Assembly (NCBI GenBank): GCA_012727545.1 | Contig: JAAYHA010000187.1 | Location: forward strand, 1 to 12,960 | Direction: 5' to 3' | DNA length: 12,960 nucleotides | Origin: Synergistaceae bacterium | Lineage (GTDB): Bacteria > Synergistota > Synergistia > Synergistales > Synergistaceae | Shown here: in pieces, positions 5,228 through 12,960 of the stretch | Numbering within the stretch: the first letter of the stretch is position 1 | How the letters are laid out: each line of letters begins with the position of its first letter | Made by a program: the position numbers and the translations under genes | The notes under the pieces: generated by a model | The model's input: only the letters and a program-made list of their open reading frames with translations | What the model was told of the DNA's origin: nothing | The model's database searches: none

Positions 5228-6724
5228 CTACTCTGAAAATTTTTCCTTGTTGACCCAGGGTTTTTGCAATTCATGTTTTTCCAGGTCATCCTCGGCTCTC
5301 CAGGCCCATCCGCTTCCGAGAGCAATATATAGATCAACTATCGAGTTGAGTCTGTCTGCTCTGGTCCCTTCAAGCTGAAGCTGGACGGATAAAAGTTCCC
5401 TCTCTGCATCAAGCAGGTCTATCTGGCTTGCTATGCCGTCAGTGTAACGAATATTTGCAAGTTCATATGCCCTCTTCTGAACTTTTTGCTGCATTTCAAG
5501 CAGAAGAAGTATTTCCTCAGTTTTAGCCTGTGTATTTATCGAGTTCATAGTCTCCTCAAAAGCCGTCTGGACTGTTTTGTAATAAGCTGACCATGCCTGT
5601 TGTGCTGCCGCTTCAGCCTGAGCAGCCCTTGCGGAGAGTTTTCCAGCGTTGAATATAGGCACAAAGACCTGCGCTGCAAGAGACCAGCCTGTCGCACCGG
5701 TAAAAAGGTCCGAAGGATCGCTTACAGCCCGTCCGGGATTGCCTATCAGCCCGTCAAATGAGAGAGTGGGGTACTGCCCCGCTCTAGCAGAGCCGAGGTT
5801 TGCAAGCGCGGTCCTGTAATTCTGCTCAGCGGTCTTTACATCCGGCCTGTATCGAAGCATCTCTGCCGGTATTCCTACAGGGACAGCCGGAGGCGCCGGT
5901 AGTTCATCCAGAGTCAGGCCTCGTGGGATATCTCTCTTTATGAATTCTTTGGGTTCCCTGCCCATAAGTACCAGCAGGCTGTTTTCATATTTTCCAAGTG
6001 CTATCTCAAGCTGATTTACCTGTACTGCAGAAGATGCCGCAATGGATTCGCTCCTTCTCAGTTCAAGCTCGCTTATCCTGCCGTTGTCATAAAGTATCTT
6101 GTTCAGTGCGACAGTCTTTTTTTGGGTCTCGAGCGTCTCCCTTGCAACGAGCAGCTGCTTGTCGGCTGCTCTGAGAGAAAAATAAGTCTTGGCGACCTGA
6201 GATGCGAGCGCAAGCCTGACGCTGTTTTTTGCTGCTTCAGTTGCAAGGATGCTCTCTTTTGCTGCCCTTGTTGCCTTCTGGAGTTTTCCCCACAGGTCCG
6301 CTTCATAATTTGCCGCGCCCAGTCCATAAAGGACGTTCTGCTCATTCAGGGTGTCTGTAGTCCCTACCTTTGTATAGGTTCTGGTTGTGTCCATCTCCAC
6401 TCCGAGATTGGGCCTCTGGTTTCCTCTGGTCTCTTTGAAAACTGCCCTTGCTTGTTGTACTTTTCCCAGGGCGGATTCAAGGTCCCTGTTTTGTGAAAAG
6501 GCTTCGCTTATGCATTTTTCAAGGACGGGTTCGTTGAAGGAAGCCCACCATGCGAAGTCGGGCGTTACTCCATTGATCGCCTGTTCATTTCTAACGTCAC
6601 CTGAAAGTGTGATCACGTAGGCTTCCGGAATATCATAAGGGTCGGGTGCCTTAACTTCCGGTCCAAGGTTGACATGAAAAAAAGAGCCTATAAAAAGAGC
6701 GGCTAACAGTGCGCTGGCAGTCAT
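5228..6724 (-). CDS. Outer-membrane efflux channel, OprM/NodT (TolC-like) family
   Basis: This is the outer-membrane exit duct of a tripartite pump, forming a trimeric barrel plus periplasmic alpha-helical tunnel. The 498 residues contain two outer-membrane efflux (OEP) repeats. Family landmarks are GPEVKAPDPY after the signal region, FAWWASFNEPVL (58-69), the alanine-rich coiled coil, YEADLWGKL (140-148), RYRPDVKTAEQNYRTALANL and a C-terminal RYTDGIASQIDLLDAER. The ATG at 6724-6722 abuts the stop of the transporter gene (TAAATG), with GGGGGAG about 8 bases upstream. Oddities: the N-terminus MTASALLAALFIGSFFHVNL is hydrophobic but has no Lys or Arg in its n-region. The cysteine usually found just before V/LGP in this mostly lipoprotein family is absent; the only early cysteine is Cys71. 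Lipidation is therefore unlikely. Confidence 0.92.
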   Translation of the reverse strand: MTASALLAALFIGSFFHVNLGPEVKAPDPYDIPEAYVITLSGDVRNEQAINGVTPDFAWWASFNEPVLEKCISEAFSQNRDLESALGKVQQARAVFKETRGNQRPNLGVEMDTTRTYTKVGTTDTLNEQNVLYGLGAANYEADLWGKLQKATRAAKESILATEAAKNSVRLALASQVAKTYFSLRAADKQLLVARETLETQKKTVALNKILYDNGRISELELRRSESIAASSAVQVNQLEIALGKYENSLLVLMGREPKEFIKRDIPRGLTLDELPAPPAVPVGIPAEMLRYRPDVKTAEQNYRTALANLGSARAGQYPTLSFDGLIGNPGRAVSDPSDLFTGATGWSLAAQVFVPIFNAGKLSARAAQAEAAAQQAWSAYYKTVQTAFEETMNSINTQAKTEEILLLLEMQQKVQKRAYELANIRYTDGIASQIDLLDAERELLSVQLQLEGTRADRLNSIVDLYIALGSGWAWRAEDDLEKHELQKPWVNKEKFSE

Positions 6725-9700
6725 TTAATTTACTCCCCCTTCACTGGTCGGATCGAGAGCTGTTTTTTCTTCTTCCGACAAGCTCTTCTTGTCTTTTTCA
6801 GGAGGGCTGTCCTCTTTTGAAGTAAGCCTCATTATTATTGAAAAGAAACTGGGCACAAAGAAGATCGCTATGCCTGTTGCTGCAAGCATTCCTCCGACTA
6901 TGCCGGTTCCAATTGAATGTCGGCTGGCAGCACCGGCTCCGACGCTTAATGCCAGCGGCAGGCATCCAAGTATGAAGGCGAGAGAAGTCATAACAATAGG
7001 GCGAAACCTTAGATGTGCTGCAGTAGCTGCTGCCTCTCTTATGCTCATTCCGTTTTCATGCTGCATAACAGCAAACTCGACAATAAGTATTGCATTTTTT
7101 GCAGCCAGTCCAATAAGTGTGACAAGCGCGACCTGGAAGTAAAGGTCGTTTGAAAGACCCCTGAGCATAACAGCCAGAAATGCGCCAAAAAGAGCGAAGG
7201 GAACGGCCAGAACGACAGCAAATGGGAGGCTCCATCTTTCGTACTGGGCTGCAAGGATCAGGAAGACCATAATTATACCGAGTGCAAAAGCGATCGTAGT
7301 CGCTGCTCCGGTCTGTTTTTCCTGATACGCGGAGCCTGTCCATGCGAGGGTGTAACCTTCAGGAAGCGAATTGCGTGCCGCATCCTCCATTGCCTTTATC
7401 GCCTGCCCCGAAGTGAATCCTGAAGCGGGTGTTCCCGTTACTTTGGCAGCAGGAAAGACATTGAACCTCTCCATCGTTTCAGGCCCTGTTATCAGGTGTA
7501 TGTCTATCAGCGAGAGAAGTGGAATCATATCTCCCGTATTTGAACGGACATAAGTATATCGAAGGTCCTCAGGTCGGTTTCTGTAGCTGGATTCAGCTGA
7601 GATAAGCACCTGGAAGGTGCGTCCGCTCTTGTCAAAATCGTTTACGTAGTAATTTCTGAAAATGCTCCCCATTGTAGAGAAAACGTCTTTGAGGTCTACC
7701 CCGAGAGCTTTGGCTCGGTTTCTGTCCAGATTAGCATAGTATTGTGGGACCTTTGTTGAGAAGGTCGTAGTTACGCTTGATATTTCATTTTTAGCGTCAG
7801 TTGCTGCGATATATTCTGTGAGGATCTTTTCCATCTGCTCCGGCGTGTCTGAACCCCTGTTCTGAATGTAAGCCTCAATACCACCGGTCGTGCTCATTCC
7901 TATTATTGCCGGCGGATTGAATACGAATACCTGTCCTTCTGGAATGGTCCATGCCTTTCCCATAAGTTCCCTGGCAGTAGAGAACGAATCTTTGCCCGGG
8001 ACCTCTCTTTCCTTCCAGTCTTTTAATGTGATGAAGGCTGCACCGAAATTTGACTGGTTAGATGAGTTCAGCAGGTTATATCCTGTGAAAACAAGCGCTG
8101 TTTTTACCTGGTCCATCCCCTGGGTGATCTTTGTTACTTTATTGGTCAGCTTTTCGGACATATTGAGTGAAGATCCGTCTGGGAGAGACATTGCTGACAT
8201 TATTATCCCCTGATCTTCATCAGGTACCAGTGATGCCGGTACGACAGATGCAATTCTGACCGTGGCCGCGATCAATATTGCGAAAAGGATGATCACTATA
8301 ATTGTCCGCTTGAGGAAGAACCTTACTCCTGCGGAATACGCATTAGTCATTGAATCGAAAAATGAATTGAACCAGCGGAAGATGAAGATTTTCTCCTTGT
8401 TTTTCTTGGGTTTTAGTATCAGCGCACACATTGCAGGTGTAAGGGTAAGCGCGACAAATCCAGAAATAACGACTGAAGTCGCTATGGTTATTGCAAACTG
8501 CTTGTAAAGCTCTCCTGTCAACCCTCCCAGAAAAGCGATAGGTATGAAAACCGATGAAAGGACCAATACTATCGCAACAACAGGACCGGTGACCTCTTCC
8601 ATTGCCTTGAAGGCTGCTTCTTTGGGAGGCAGACCTTCTTCCATGTGTCTGTCGACGTTTTCAAGTACTACGATCGCGTCGTCTACAACGATCCCTATTG
8701 CAAGCACCAGTCCGAAAAGAGTAAGGGTGTTGATCGAAAAACCAAAGAGTTTAAGTCCGGCGAAAGTTCCAATTATCGAAACAGGAACGGCCAGGCATGG
8801 GATAAGCGTCGCCCTCCAGTTTTGAAGAAACAGGAAGACTACGAGAAAAACTAAAAGGACCGCCTCAAAAAGAGTTTTTACGACTTCTTCGATCGACACC
8901 CTGACAAAGGTCGTTGTGTCATAAGGGATGTCGTATTTGATGCCGTCCGGAAAATGCCTGCTTGCATCTTCAAACTGTTGCTTCACCTGATCGCAGACTT
9001 TGATCGCATTTGCTCCGGGAGCCAGCGTTATGCCTATTGGGACCGCAGGTATGCCGTCCTGTTTTCCGATAAAGCTGTATGTCTTTGCACCAAGCTCCAC
9101 CCTTGCGACATCTTTTAAATAGATGCTCGTGCCGTCTGGGTTTGTCTTTATTATCACCTGTTCAAATTCCTCAGGTGTCGTAAGGCGGCCTTTTGTCGTG
9201 ATTATGTATGTTTTTTCTAAGTCTGCTTCAGTCGGTTGATCACCGAACCTTCCAAGTGCATATTGGCTGTTCTGATCGCTGATCGCTGCCGCTATGTCAG
9301 CAGGAGTGATACCAAGCTGTGCAAGCTTGTCAGGCTTGATCCATATCCTCATCGCGTAATCCTGCGACGTGTAGATCAGCGCATCGCTGACACCTGGGAT
9401 CCTTTTCAGGTCGTCCACAACATTTAGAAGGGCATAGTTGCTCATGTATATGGTGTCATAGCGTCCATCGGGAGAAAGCAGGGTTGCGATCAAAAGGAGA
9501 TTAGGAGAGGATTTTTTGACAACAATACCGTATTTTCTGACCTCCTCAGGGATGGAAGGTGATGCCATCTGGACCCTATTGTTGACATTTATTGTAGCCA
9601 TGTCCGGATCTGTTCCGAGTTCGAATGTAACCGTAAGGGTCATACCGCCCTGGCCGTTGCTTACAGAGTTCATATATATCATGTTGTCTACGCCGTTTAT

Positions 9701-9907
9701 CTGGCTTTCAAGCGGGGAGGCTACGACCTGTGCAATGACCTCTGGAGTAGCTCCGGGATACTGTGCGTTGACGGTTACCTGTGGCGGCACAAGTTCAGGA
9801 AACTGTGCCACAGGAAGTGTTATTATTGATACGAGGCCAAGCAGGATTATTACAATTGAACATACAGTGGCTAATATTGGCCTTTTAATGAAAATCGCAG
9901 AGAACAT
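6725..9907 (-). CDS. RND multidrug efflux transporter, AcrB-like (HAE1 family)
   Basis: This inner-membrane proton/drug antiporter exports hydrophobic and amphiphilic compounds, as a trimer with the adaptor and outer-membrane channel. The 1060 residues match HAE1 transporters (E. coli AcrB 1049). It begins MFSAIFIKRPILATVCSIVI, the typical first helix, followed by LPVAQFPELVPPQV. The proton-relay pair Asp409-Asp410 lies in GIVVDDAIVVLENVDR. The C-terminal half repeats the fold with GLAAKNAILIVEFA (relay lysine) and RFRPIVMTSLAFILGCLPLAL. Twelve membrane helices and two large periplasmic loops are expected. It ends in a hydrophilic tail of about 30 residues after the last helix. The ATG is 11 bases after the adaptor stop, with GAGG about 9 bases upstream. 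Substrate range cannot be read from sequence. Confidence 0.97.
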   Translation of the reverse strand: MFSAIFIKRPILATVCSIVIILLGLVSIITLPVAQFPELVPPQVTVNAQYPGATPEVIAQVVASPLESQINGVDNMIYMNSVSNGQGGMTLTVTFELGTDPDMATINVNNRVQMASPSIPEEVRKYGIVVKKSSPNLLLIATLLSPDGRYDTIYMSNYALLNVVDDLKRIPGVSDALIYTSQDYAMRIWIKPDKLAQLGITPADIAAAISDQNSQYALGRFGDQPTEADLEKTYIITTKGRLTTPEEFEQVIIKTNPDGTSIYLKDVARVELGAKTYSFIGKQDGIPAVPIGITLAPGANAIKVCDQVKQQFEDASRHFPDGIKYDIPYDTTTFVRVSIEEVVKTLFEAVLLVFLVVFLFLQNWRATLIPCLAVPVSIIGTFAGLKLFGFSINTLTLFGLVLAIGIVVDDAIVVLENVDRHMEEGLPPKEAAFKAMEEVTGPVVAIVLVLSSVFIPIAFLGGLTGELYKQFAITIATSVVISGFVALTLTPAMCALILKPKKNKEKIFIFRWFNSFFDSMTNAYSAGVRFFLKRTIIVIILFAILIAATVRIASVVPASLVPDEDQGIIMSAMSLPDGSSLNMSEKLTNKVTKITQGMDQVKTALVFTGYNLLNSSNQSNFGAAFITLKDWKEREVPGKDSFSTARELMGKAWTIPEGQVFVFNPPAIIGMSTTGGIEAYIQNRGSDTPEQMEKILTEYIAATDAKNEISSVTTTFSTKVPQYYANLDRNRAKALGVDLKDVFSTMGSIFRNYYVNDFDKSGRTFQVLISAESSYRNRPEDLRYTYVRSNTGDMIPLLSLIDIHLITGPETMERFNVFPAAKVTGTPASGFTSGQAIKAMEDAARNSLPEGYTLAWTGSAYQEKQTGAATTIAFALGIIMVFLILAAQYERWSLPFAVVLAVPFALFGAFLAVMLRGLSNDLYFQVALVTLIGLAAKNAILIVEFAVMQHENGMSIREAAATAAHLRFRPIVMTSLAFILGCLPLALSVGAGAASRHSIGTGIVGGMLAATGIAIFFVPSFFSIIMRLTSKEDSPPEKDKKSLSEEEKTALDPTSEGGVN

Positions 9908-9918
9908 CAGCCTTAGCC

Positions 9919-11214
9919 TCAGTTTTTGGCATTGTCGCCCTCGGTTTTATCCCCCGAGGCCGCTTTGTGTTCCTGTTTTTCTGATATTTTGACGGCTTTG
10001 CCGGGAAGTATCTTTGCCACACCGTCAACAACGATCCTTTCACCCTCCTTGAGTCCTTCCTCTATCAGGCATGTGTTTTTGATCGTCTTTATTATTTTGA
10101 TATTCCTTACGGCTGGTACATTAGCATCATCCAGTACGTAGACGATCGGACCGGAAGATGTCTGCAGAACAGACCTGAGAGGAATGCTTATTACGTTGTG
10201 AATATAGTTTCCGTCAACATAAACGCGGACAAACTGCCCCGGGTACAACCGGTTTCCCGGGTTATCAAAAACTGCACGGGCCCTTATGTCTGCTGTGGAC
10301 GGGTCTACAAACTGATCCTGAAAGTCGATCTTTCCCTTCTTGTCGTAAAATGTTCCATCCCCAAGAGCAACCTTTACAGAGATTCCATCGGGAAACACCC
10401 TGAGGTGTCCCGCGGATCTAAGCATTTCATTAATCCTGTGTTCGTCTGCAGGAACTGCAAATTCAACATATACCGGGTCGGCCTGTACTATAGTCGTAAG
10501 AAGGCTGCCTTGAGCATCAAGCGTTATCAGATTGCCGATCGAGCGCTCTTCTTTGCTGCTCAGGCCGGAAATCGGTGCTCTTACCACTGTCCAGTCAAGA
10601 TCTATCTGTGACTGTCTGACAGCGGCCCTGGCAGAATCGACTGCGGCTTTTGAAGCTTTATAAGTGGCGTCTGCGTTATCCAGGTCATTTTTGCTTACAG
10701 CATTTTTCGAGTAGAGCGAAGAAATCCGGTCGAATTCAATTTTTGCGAGGTCAGCCTGAACTTGTGCTTGCTTTAGATTTGCGCTGTTTCTGTTCAGAGT
10801 TGCCCTGTATGGGGCCGGATCAATGCGAAAGAGAACCTGACCTGCCTTTACCGGCTGGCCTTCCCTGTACTCCTTGCTCTTAAGCACTCCGCCTACCTGA
10901 GCTCTTACTTCAGCTTCTCTGAATCCTTTGGTCTGTCCTGTGTATTCTAATGTTACTGGAAAATCGGAAGCTTTCAAAACCATATCGCTCACAACAACAG
11001 GAGGCATCTCAGTAGTTTTTGCAACTGCTTCCTTTTTAGCCTCTTCTTTCTTCCAGAACCACAAACCTCCGCCTGCTACTATGAGCAGCAAGATCAAAAT
11101 AAAGATGAAGTTGTTGTTTTTCTTGGGCGGAGCTGTCTCCGGGGAGACAGGATCGTTTTGTACTTCTTTGGTCTCGGGCGCTTCAGTTATTTCTTCGTAT
11201 AGATCGTTTTCCAT
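9919..11214 (-). CDS. RND efflux periplasmic adaptor (membrane fusion protein, AcrA-like)
   Basis: This adaptor bridges the RND transporter and the outer-membrane channel. The 431 residues show a cytoplasmic N-tail (1-35, rich in Glu/Asp and Pro) and a membrane anchor at 36-54 (FIFILILLLIVAGGGLWFW). Next come the beta-barrel start (FPVTLEYTGQTKGFREAEVRAQ), the lipoyl half VGGVLKSKEYREGQPVKAGQ and the alpha-helical hairpin (about 145-210). The second lipoyl half (TVVRAPISGLSS), a barrel domain ending RLYPGQFVRV and the membrane-proximal domain follow. Unlike many AcrA relatives it has no lipobox cysteine; an uncleaved signal anchor would tether it. The ATG at 11214-11212 has AAGGAG 12 bases upstream, rather distant, but the next Met lies beyond the anchor. 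It is the first gene of the adaptor-transporter-channel operon. Confidence 0.95.
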   Translation of the reverse strand: MENDLYEEITEAPETKEVQNDPVSPETAPPKKNNNFIFILILLLIVAGGGLWFWKKEEAKKEAVAKTTEMPPVVVSDMVLKASDFPVTLEYTGQTKGFREAEVRAQVGGVLKSKEYREGQPVKAGQVLFRIDPAPYRATLNRNSANLKQAQVQADLAKIEFDRISSLYSKNAVSKNDLDNADATYKASKAAVDSARAAVRQSQIDLDWTVVRAPISGLSSKEERSIGNLITLDAQGSLLTTIVQADPVYVEFAVPADEHRINEMLRSAGHLRVFPDGISVKVALGDGTFYDKKGKIDFQDQFVDPSTADIRARAVFDNPGNRLYPGQFVRVYVDGNYIHNVISIPLRSVLQTSSGPIVYVLDDANVPAVRNIKIIKTIKNTCLIEEGLKEGERIVVDGVAKILPGKAVKISEKQEHKAASGDKTEGDNAKN

Positions 11215-11262
11215 AAACTGACTCGACTCCTTATAAAGACAGATTTTTTAAAAGGGAAATAT

Positions 11263-11291
11263 ATTATATCATGTTAAAGTGATGCTCTTAA
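11263..11291 (-). promoter_or_regulatory. Candidate proximal promoter of the efflux operon
   Basis: On the minus strand TTAAGA (11291-11286, 4 of 6) and a perfect TATAAT (11268-11263) are spaced by 17 bases. The start near 11256 gives a leader of about 42 bases with AAGGAG before the adaptor ATG. No clear operator dyad overlaps it, apart from an 8-bp palindrome CATTAATG further upstream at 11326-11333. Confidence 0.5.
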
Positions 11292-11342
11292 TAACCGAAA
11301 ACGTATTGATGGCCTGATAAGTAAACATTAATGCCAAATCTT

Positions 11343-11372
11343 ATTATAACGCAGAATTGTTTATTGGTTCAA
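11343..11372 (-). promoter_or_regulatory. Candidate distal promoter of the efflux operon
   Basis: On the minus strand TTGAAC (11372-11367, 4 of 6) and a perfect TATAAT (11348-11343) are spaced by 18 bases. The -35 lies inside the last codons of the metallophosphoesterase gene. It would give a leader of about 120 bases. No terminator is visible between the two genes, so read-through from upstream is also possible. Confidence 0.4.
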
Positions 11373-12506
11373 AAAGTTGAGTTTTACCCTTACTATTTCA
11401 GAGGAGCTCCCCGTCCTTATTGGGTATTTCCAGGTGCCTGCTCCTGAGCTTATTACAGCTTTGAACTCTCCCTCTTCGTGAAGTCCGTAATGGGTGTGGT
11501 TGGCGAGGCTTGCGATATAGTTGAAAGGAAATAACTGTCCGTTATGGGTGTGTCCCGAAAGCTGGAAGTCGACCTTATTTTCAATAGCTTCATCGATAGC
11601 GTTGGGTTGGTGGTCCAGGACGATGATCGGTCTCGACTTATCTGCGCCGTTCAATATCTGCGAAAGCGGGGCACGGTCACTCTCACGAAGGTCTTTTCTT
11701 CCGGCAAGGTATATGTCTCCTATGGAAAGCATCTCATCCTGGATGACTCTTATCTCTGTACCTTCAAAATAAGAGAGCAATTTTGAGATGTCTCCAAGGT
11801 AGTACTCATGGTTTCCTGTTACAAAATAAGTTCCGTAGGGAGTCTTTATGCTTCCAAGAGTCTCTGCAGAGAACCTCATTATCTCATCATAAGAGGCATG
11901 GTCGAAAATGTCCCCGCATATCAAAAACATATCTGGAGACAACTCCTCTATCATATCCTTTATTATCACAAGTTGCTTTTTTGTAACGGAGGTCCCAACG
12001 TGAAGATCTGATACCATGACGATTTCAAGGGAAGGGACGGAAGAAATCTTGTTTATCGATAATTCGTAGGATGTGACTTTGTAGTCGACTGCATTGTAAA
12101 AAGCATACAGGGTTATCAGCACAGCCGCGATAGGGACTATCAGGCCTTTGGCATATACCCTTGAGAAAAAATAAATTATTTTTTTGTCTCGCATATAAAA
12201 ACTGCCCAGAAATGCTAAAATATCCCCGGCAATAAAAAATAAAAGGGAGTATATAAGAGTGCCGAGATAAAACGATGAAAAGTATCTGACAGGAATGGTG
12301 AGCAGCCGATGCCGGTAGATCCAGTCCTGAAGGAACAGCGAAGAGAGGAATATCAACAGTCCCGAAAAAAGGATCAGTGTAGCCGCATATTCAGGTATGT
12401 TTGTATCATAATTCTTTGCCAGCTTTTTATATTTTCTGCTGAGATATATATTTATAATTACCAGCAACAGGGTGCTGACAAGCAAGAATATCCTGAAACG
12501 TCCCAT
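11361..12506 (-). CDS. Membrane-anchored metallophosphoesterase (calcineurin-like, YkuE/YaeI-type)
   Basis: This 381-residue protein has about four N-terminal membrane helices (roughly 3-23, 41-60, 75-101, 121-141) and a C-terminal calcineurin-like phosphoesterase domain. All metal-binding motifs are present: VSDLHVG (Asp167, His169), GDIFD (Asp199, Asp202), GNHEYY (231-236), DHQP (298-301) and GHTHNGQ (318-324). A dinuclear metal site and phosphomono- or diesterase activity are therefore expected. Relatives with this architecture include YaeI- and YkuE-type proteins linked to envelope or lipid phosphoesters, but the substrate here is unknown. The ATG at 12506-12504 has AGGA 7 bases upstream. 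It lies 34 bases after an HD-GYP gene, probably in one operon. Confidence 0.9.
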   Translation of the reverse strand: MGRFRIFLLVSTLLLVIINIYLSRKYKKLAKNYDTNIPEYAATLILFSGLLIFLSSLFLQDWIYRHRLLTIPVRYFSSFYLGTLIYSLLFFIAGDILAFLGSFYMRDKKIIYFFSRVYAKGLIVPIAAVLITLYAFYNAVDYKVTSYELSINKISSVPSLEIVMVSDLHVGTSVTKKQLVIIKDMIEELSPDMFLICGDIFDHASYDEIMRFSAETLGSIKTPYGTYFVTGNHEYYLGDISKLLSYFEGTEIRVIQDEMLSIGDIYLAGRKDLRESDRAPLSQILNGADKSRPIIVLDHQPNAIDEAIENKVDFQLSGHTHNGQLFPFNYIASLANHTHYGLHEEGEFKAVISSGAGTWKYPIRTGSSSEIVRVKLNFLNQ

Positions 12507-12540
12507 CGGTCCATCCTGACTGCCTTAAATATTTGGCTAG

Positions 12541-12960
12541 TTATTTTTGATCAGTTTCCGTCTCCTGATCGAGTTTTTCATAAACTTTAACAAATGCTTC
12601 TACTGCATTTTTGTCGAACCTTATGCCAGAGAGGCTTCTAATTTCTTCAACAGCTTCGTTGTGTGTCTTGCGCCTGTCATAATTATCATTAGTCATTGCG
12701 TCGTATGCTTCTGCAACAGCGATGATCCTGCTTGAAAGCGGGATCTCCTCGCCTTTAATCCCTTTAGGATAACCTGTCCCGTCCCAATGTTCATGGTGGC
12801 TCAAGACTCCCTCAGCAAGGTCTATCGTTTCGTCAAAAAGGTTGAGTATGCGATAACCTACAACAGAATGCTGCTGCATCTTCCTGTACTCTTCCTCACT
12901 TAGATCCCTGTGCTTGTTAAGGATACCATCTTCAAGGACGATTTTTCCAATATCGTGGAA
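12541..12960 (-). CDS. HD-GYP domain phosphodiesterase, C-terminal part (5' end cut by window)
   Basis: The 139 C-terminal residues of a protein with an HD-GYP domain, the family that hydrolyses cyclic di-GMP. The frame is open to base 12960, and the gene start and any sensory or membrane domains lie outside. Visible landmarks (numbered from the edge) are His2-Asp3 in FHDIGK, His31 in MQQHSVVGYRIL, His55-His56-Glu57 and Gly63-Tyr64-Pro65 in HHEHWDGTGYP. IPLSSRIIAVAEAYDAMT comes next. At the last of these, residue 84 is Glu where the family consensus has Asp, a metal-ligand position; the variant is probably tolerated in many homologues. The domain closes normally and ends with a short acidic tail. 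The metallophosphoesterase follows after 34 bases. Confidence 0.93.
   Translation of the reverse strand, partial: FHDIGKIVLEDGILNKHRDLSEEEYRKMQQHSVVGYRILNLFDETIDLAEGVLSHHEHWDGTGYPKGIKGEEIPLSSRIIAVAEAYDAMTNDNYDRRKTHNEAVEEIRSLSGIRFDKNAVEAFVKVYEKLDQETETDQK

Noticed and set aside
1..12960. CRISPR array, insertion sequence, prophage or defence island.
   Set aside because: No regularly spaced repeats, transposase, integrase or phage genes are seen; coding is continuous, minus-strand and of housekeeping type throughout.

Overview
The window is ordinary housekeeping and envelope-efflux DNA from a diderm (outer-membrane-bearing) bacterium. Every protein gene and the single tRNA gene read on the minus strand. 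A complete RND efflux operon with an outer-membrane channel argues for a Gram-negative envelope. The tig-clpP-clpX-lon order, repeated TTG starts, moderate GC and the look of the proteins suggest a lineage such as Synergistota. That placement is an inference from gene style, not a database match.

In transcription order (from high to low coordinates) the layout has three blocks. (1) 12960-11361: the C-terminal part of an HD-GYP cyclic-di-GMP phosphodiesterase-type protein, then a four-helix membrane metallophosphoesterase 34 bases downstream. (2) 11372-5081: tandem candidate promoters, then a tight operon for a tripartite multidrug-type pump (periplasmic adaptor, RND transporter, OprM/NodT-type outer-membrane channel). 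This is followed by tRNA-Gly(CCC) with its own strong promoter, a rho-independent terminator and a second hairpin. (3) 4904-1: an FRM2-type nitroreductase, then the protein-quality-control cluster tig, clpP, clpX and lon (cut by the window edge).

The quality-control cluster links a ribosome-bound chaperone with the ClpXP protease and the Lon protease, and is probably cotranscribed from a promoter just upstream of tig. Three successive genes (tig, clpP, clpX) appear to start with TTG, each behind a good Shine-Dalgarno sequence. The pump genes are almost abutting (11 bases between adaptor and transporter, 0 between transporter and channel), which points to coordinated translation. No regulator gene for the pump lies in the window.

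I found no CRISPR array, insertion sequence, prophage gene or defence cassette, and no convincing undescribed multi-gene system. The most unusual signals are small. The hairpin downstream of tRNA-Gly matches that tRNA's own anticodon arm at 21 of 25 positions. The same tRNA has C instead of the near-universal U at T-loop position 55. A two-codon ORF overlaps the proposed tig start. The outer-membrane channel protein lacks the lipobox cysteine usual in its family.
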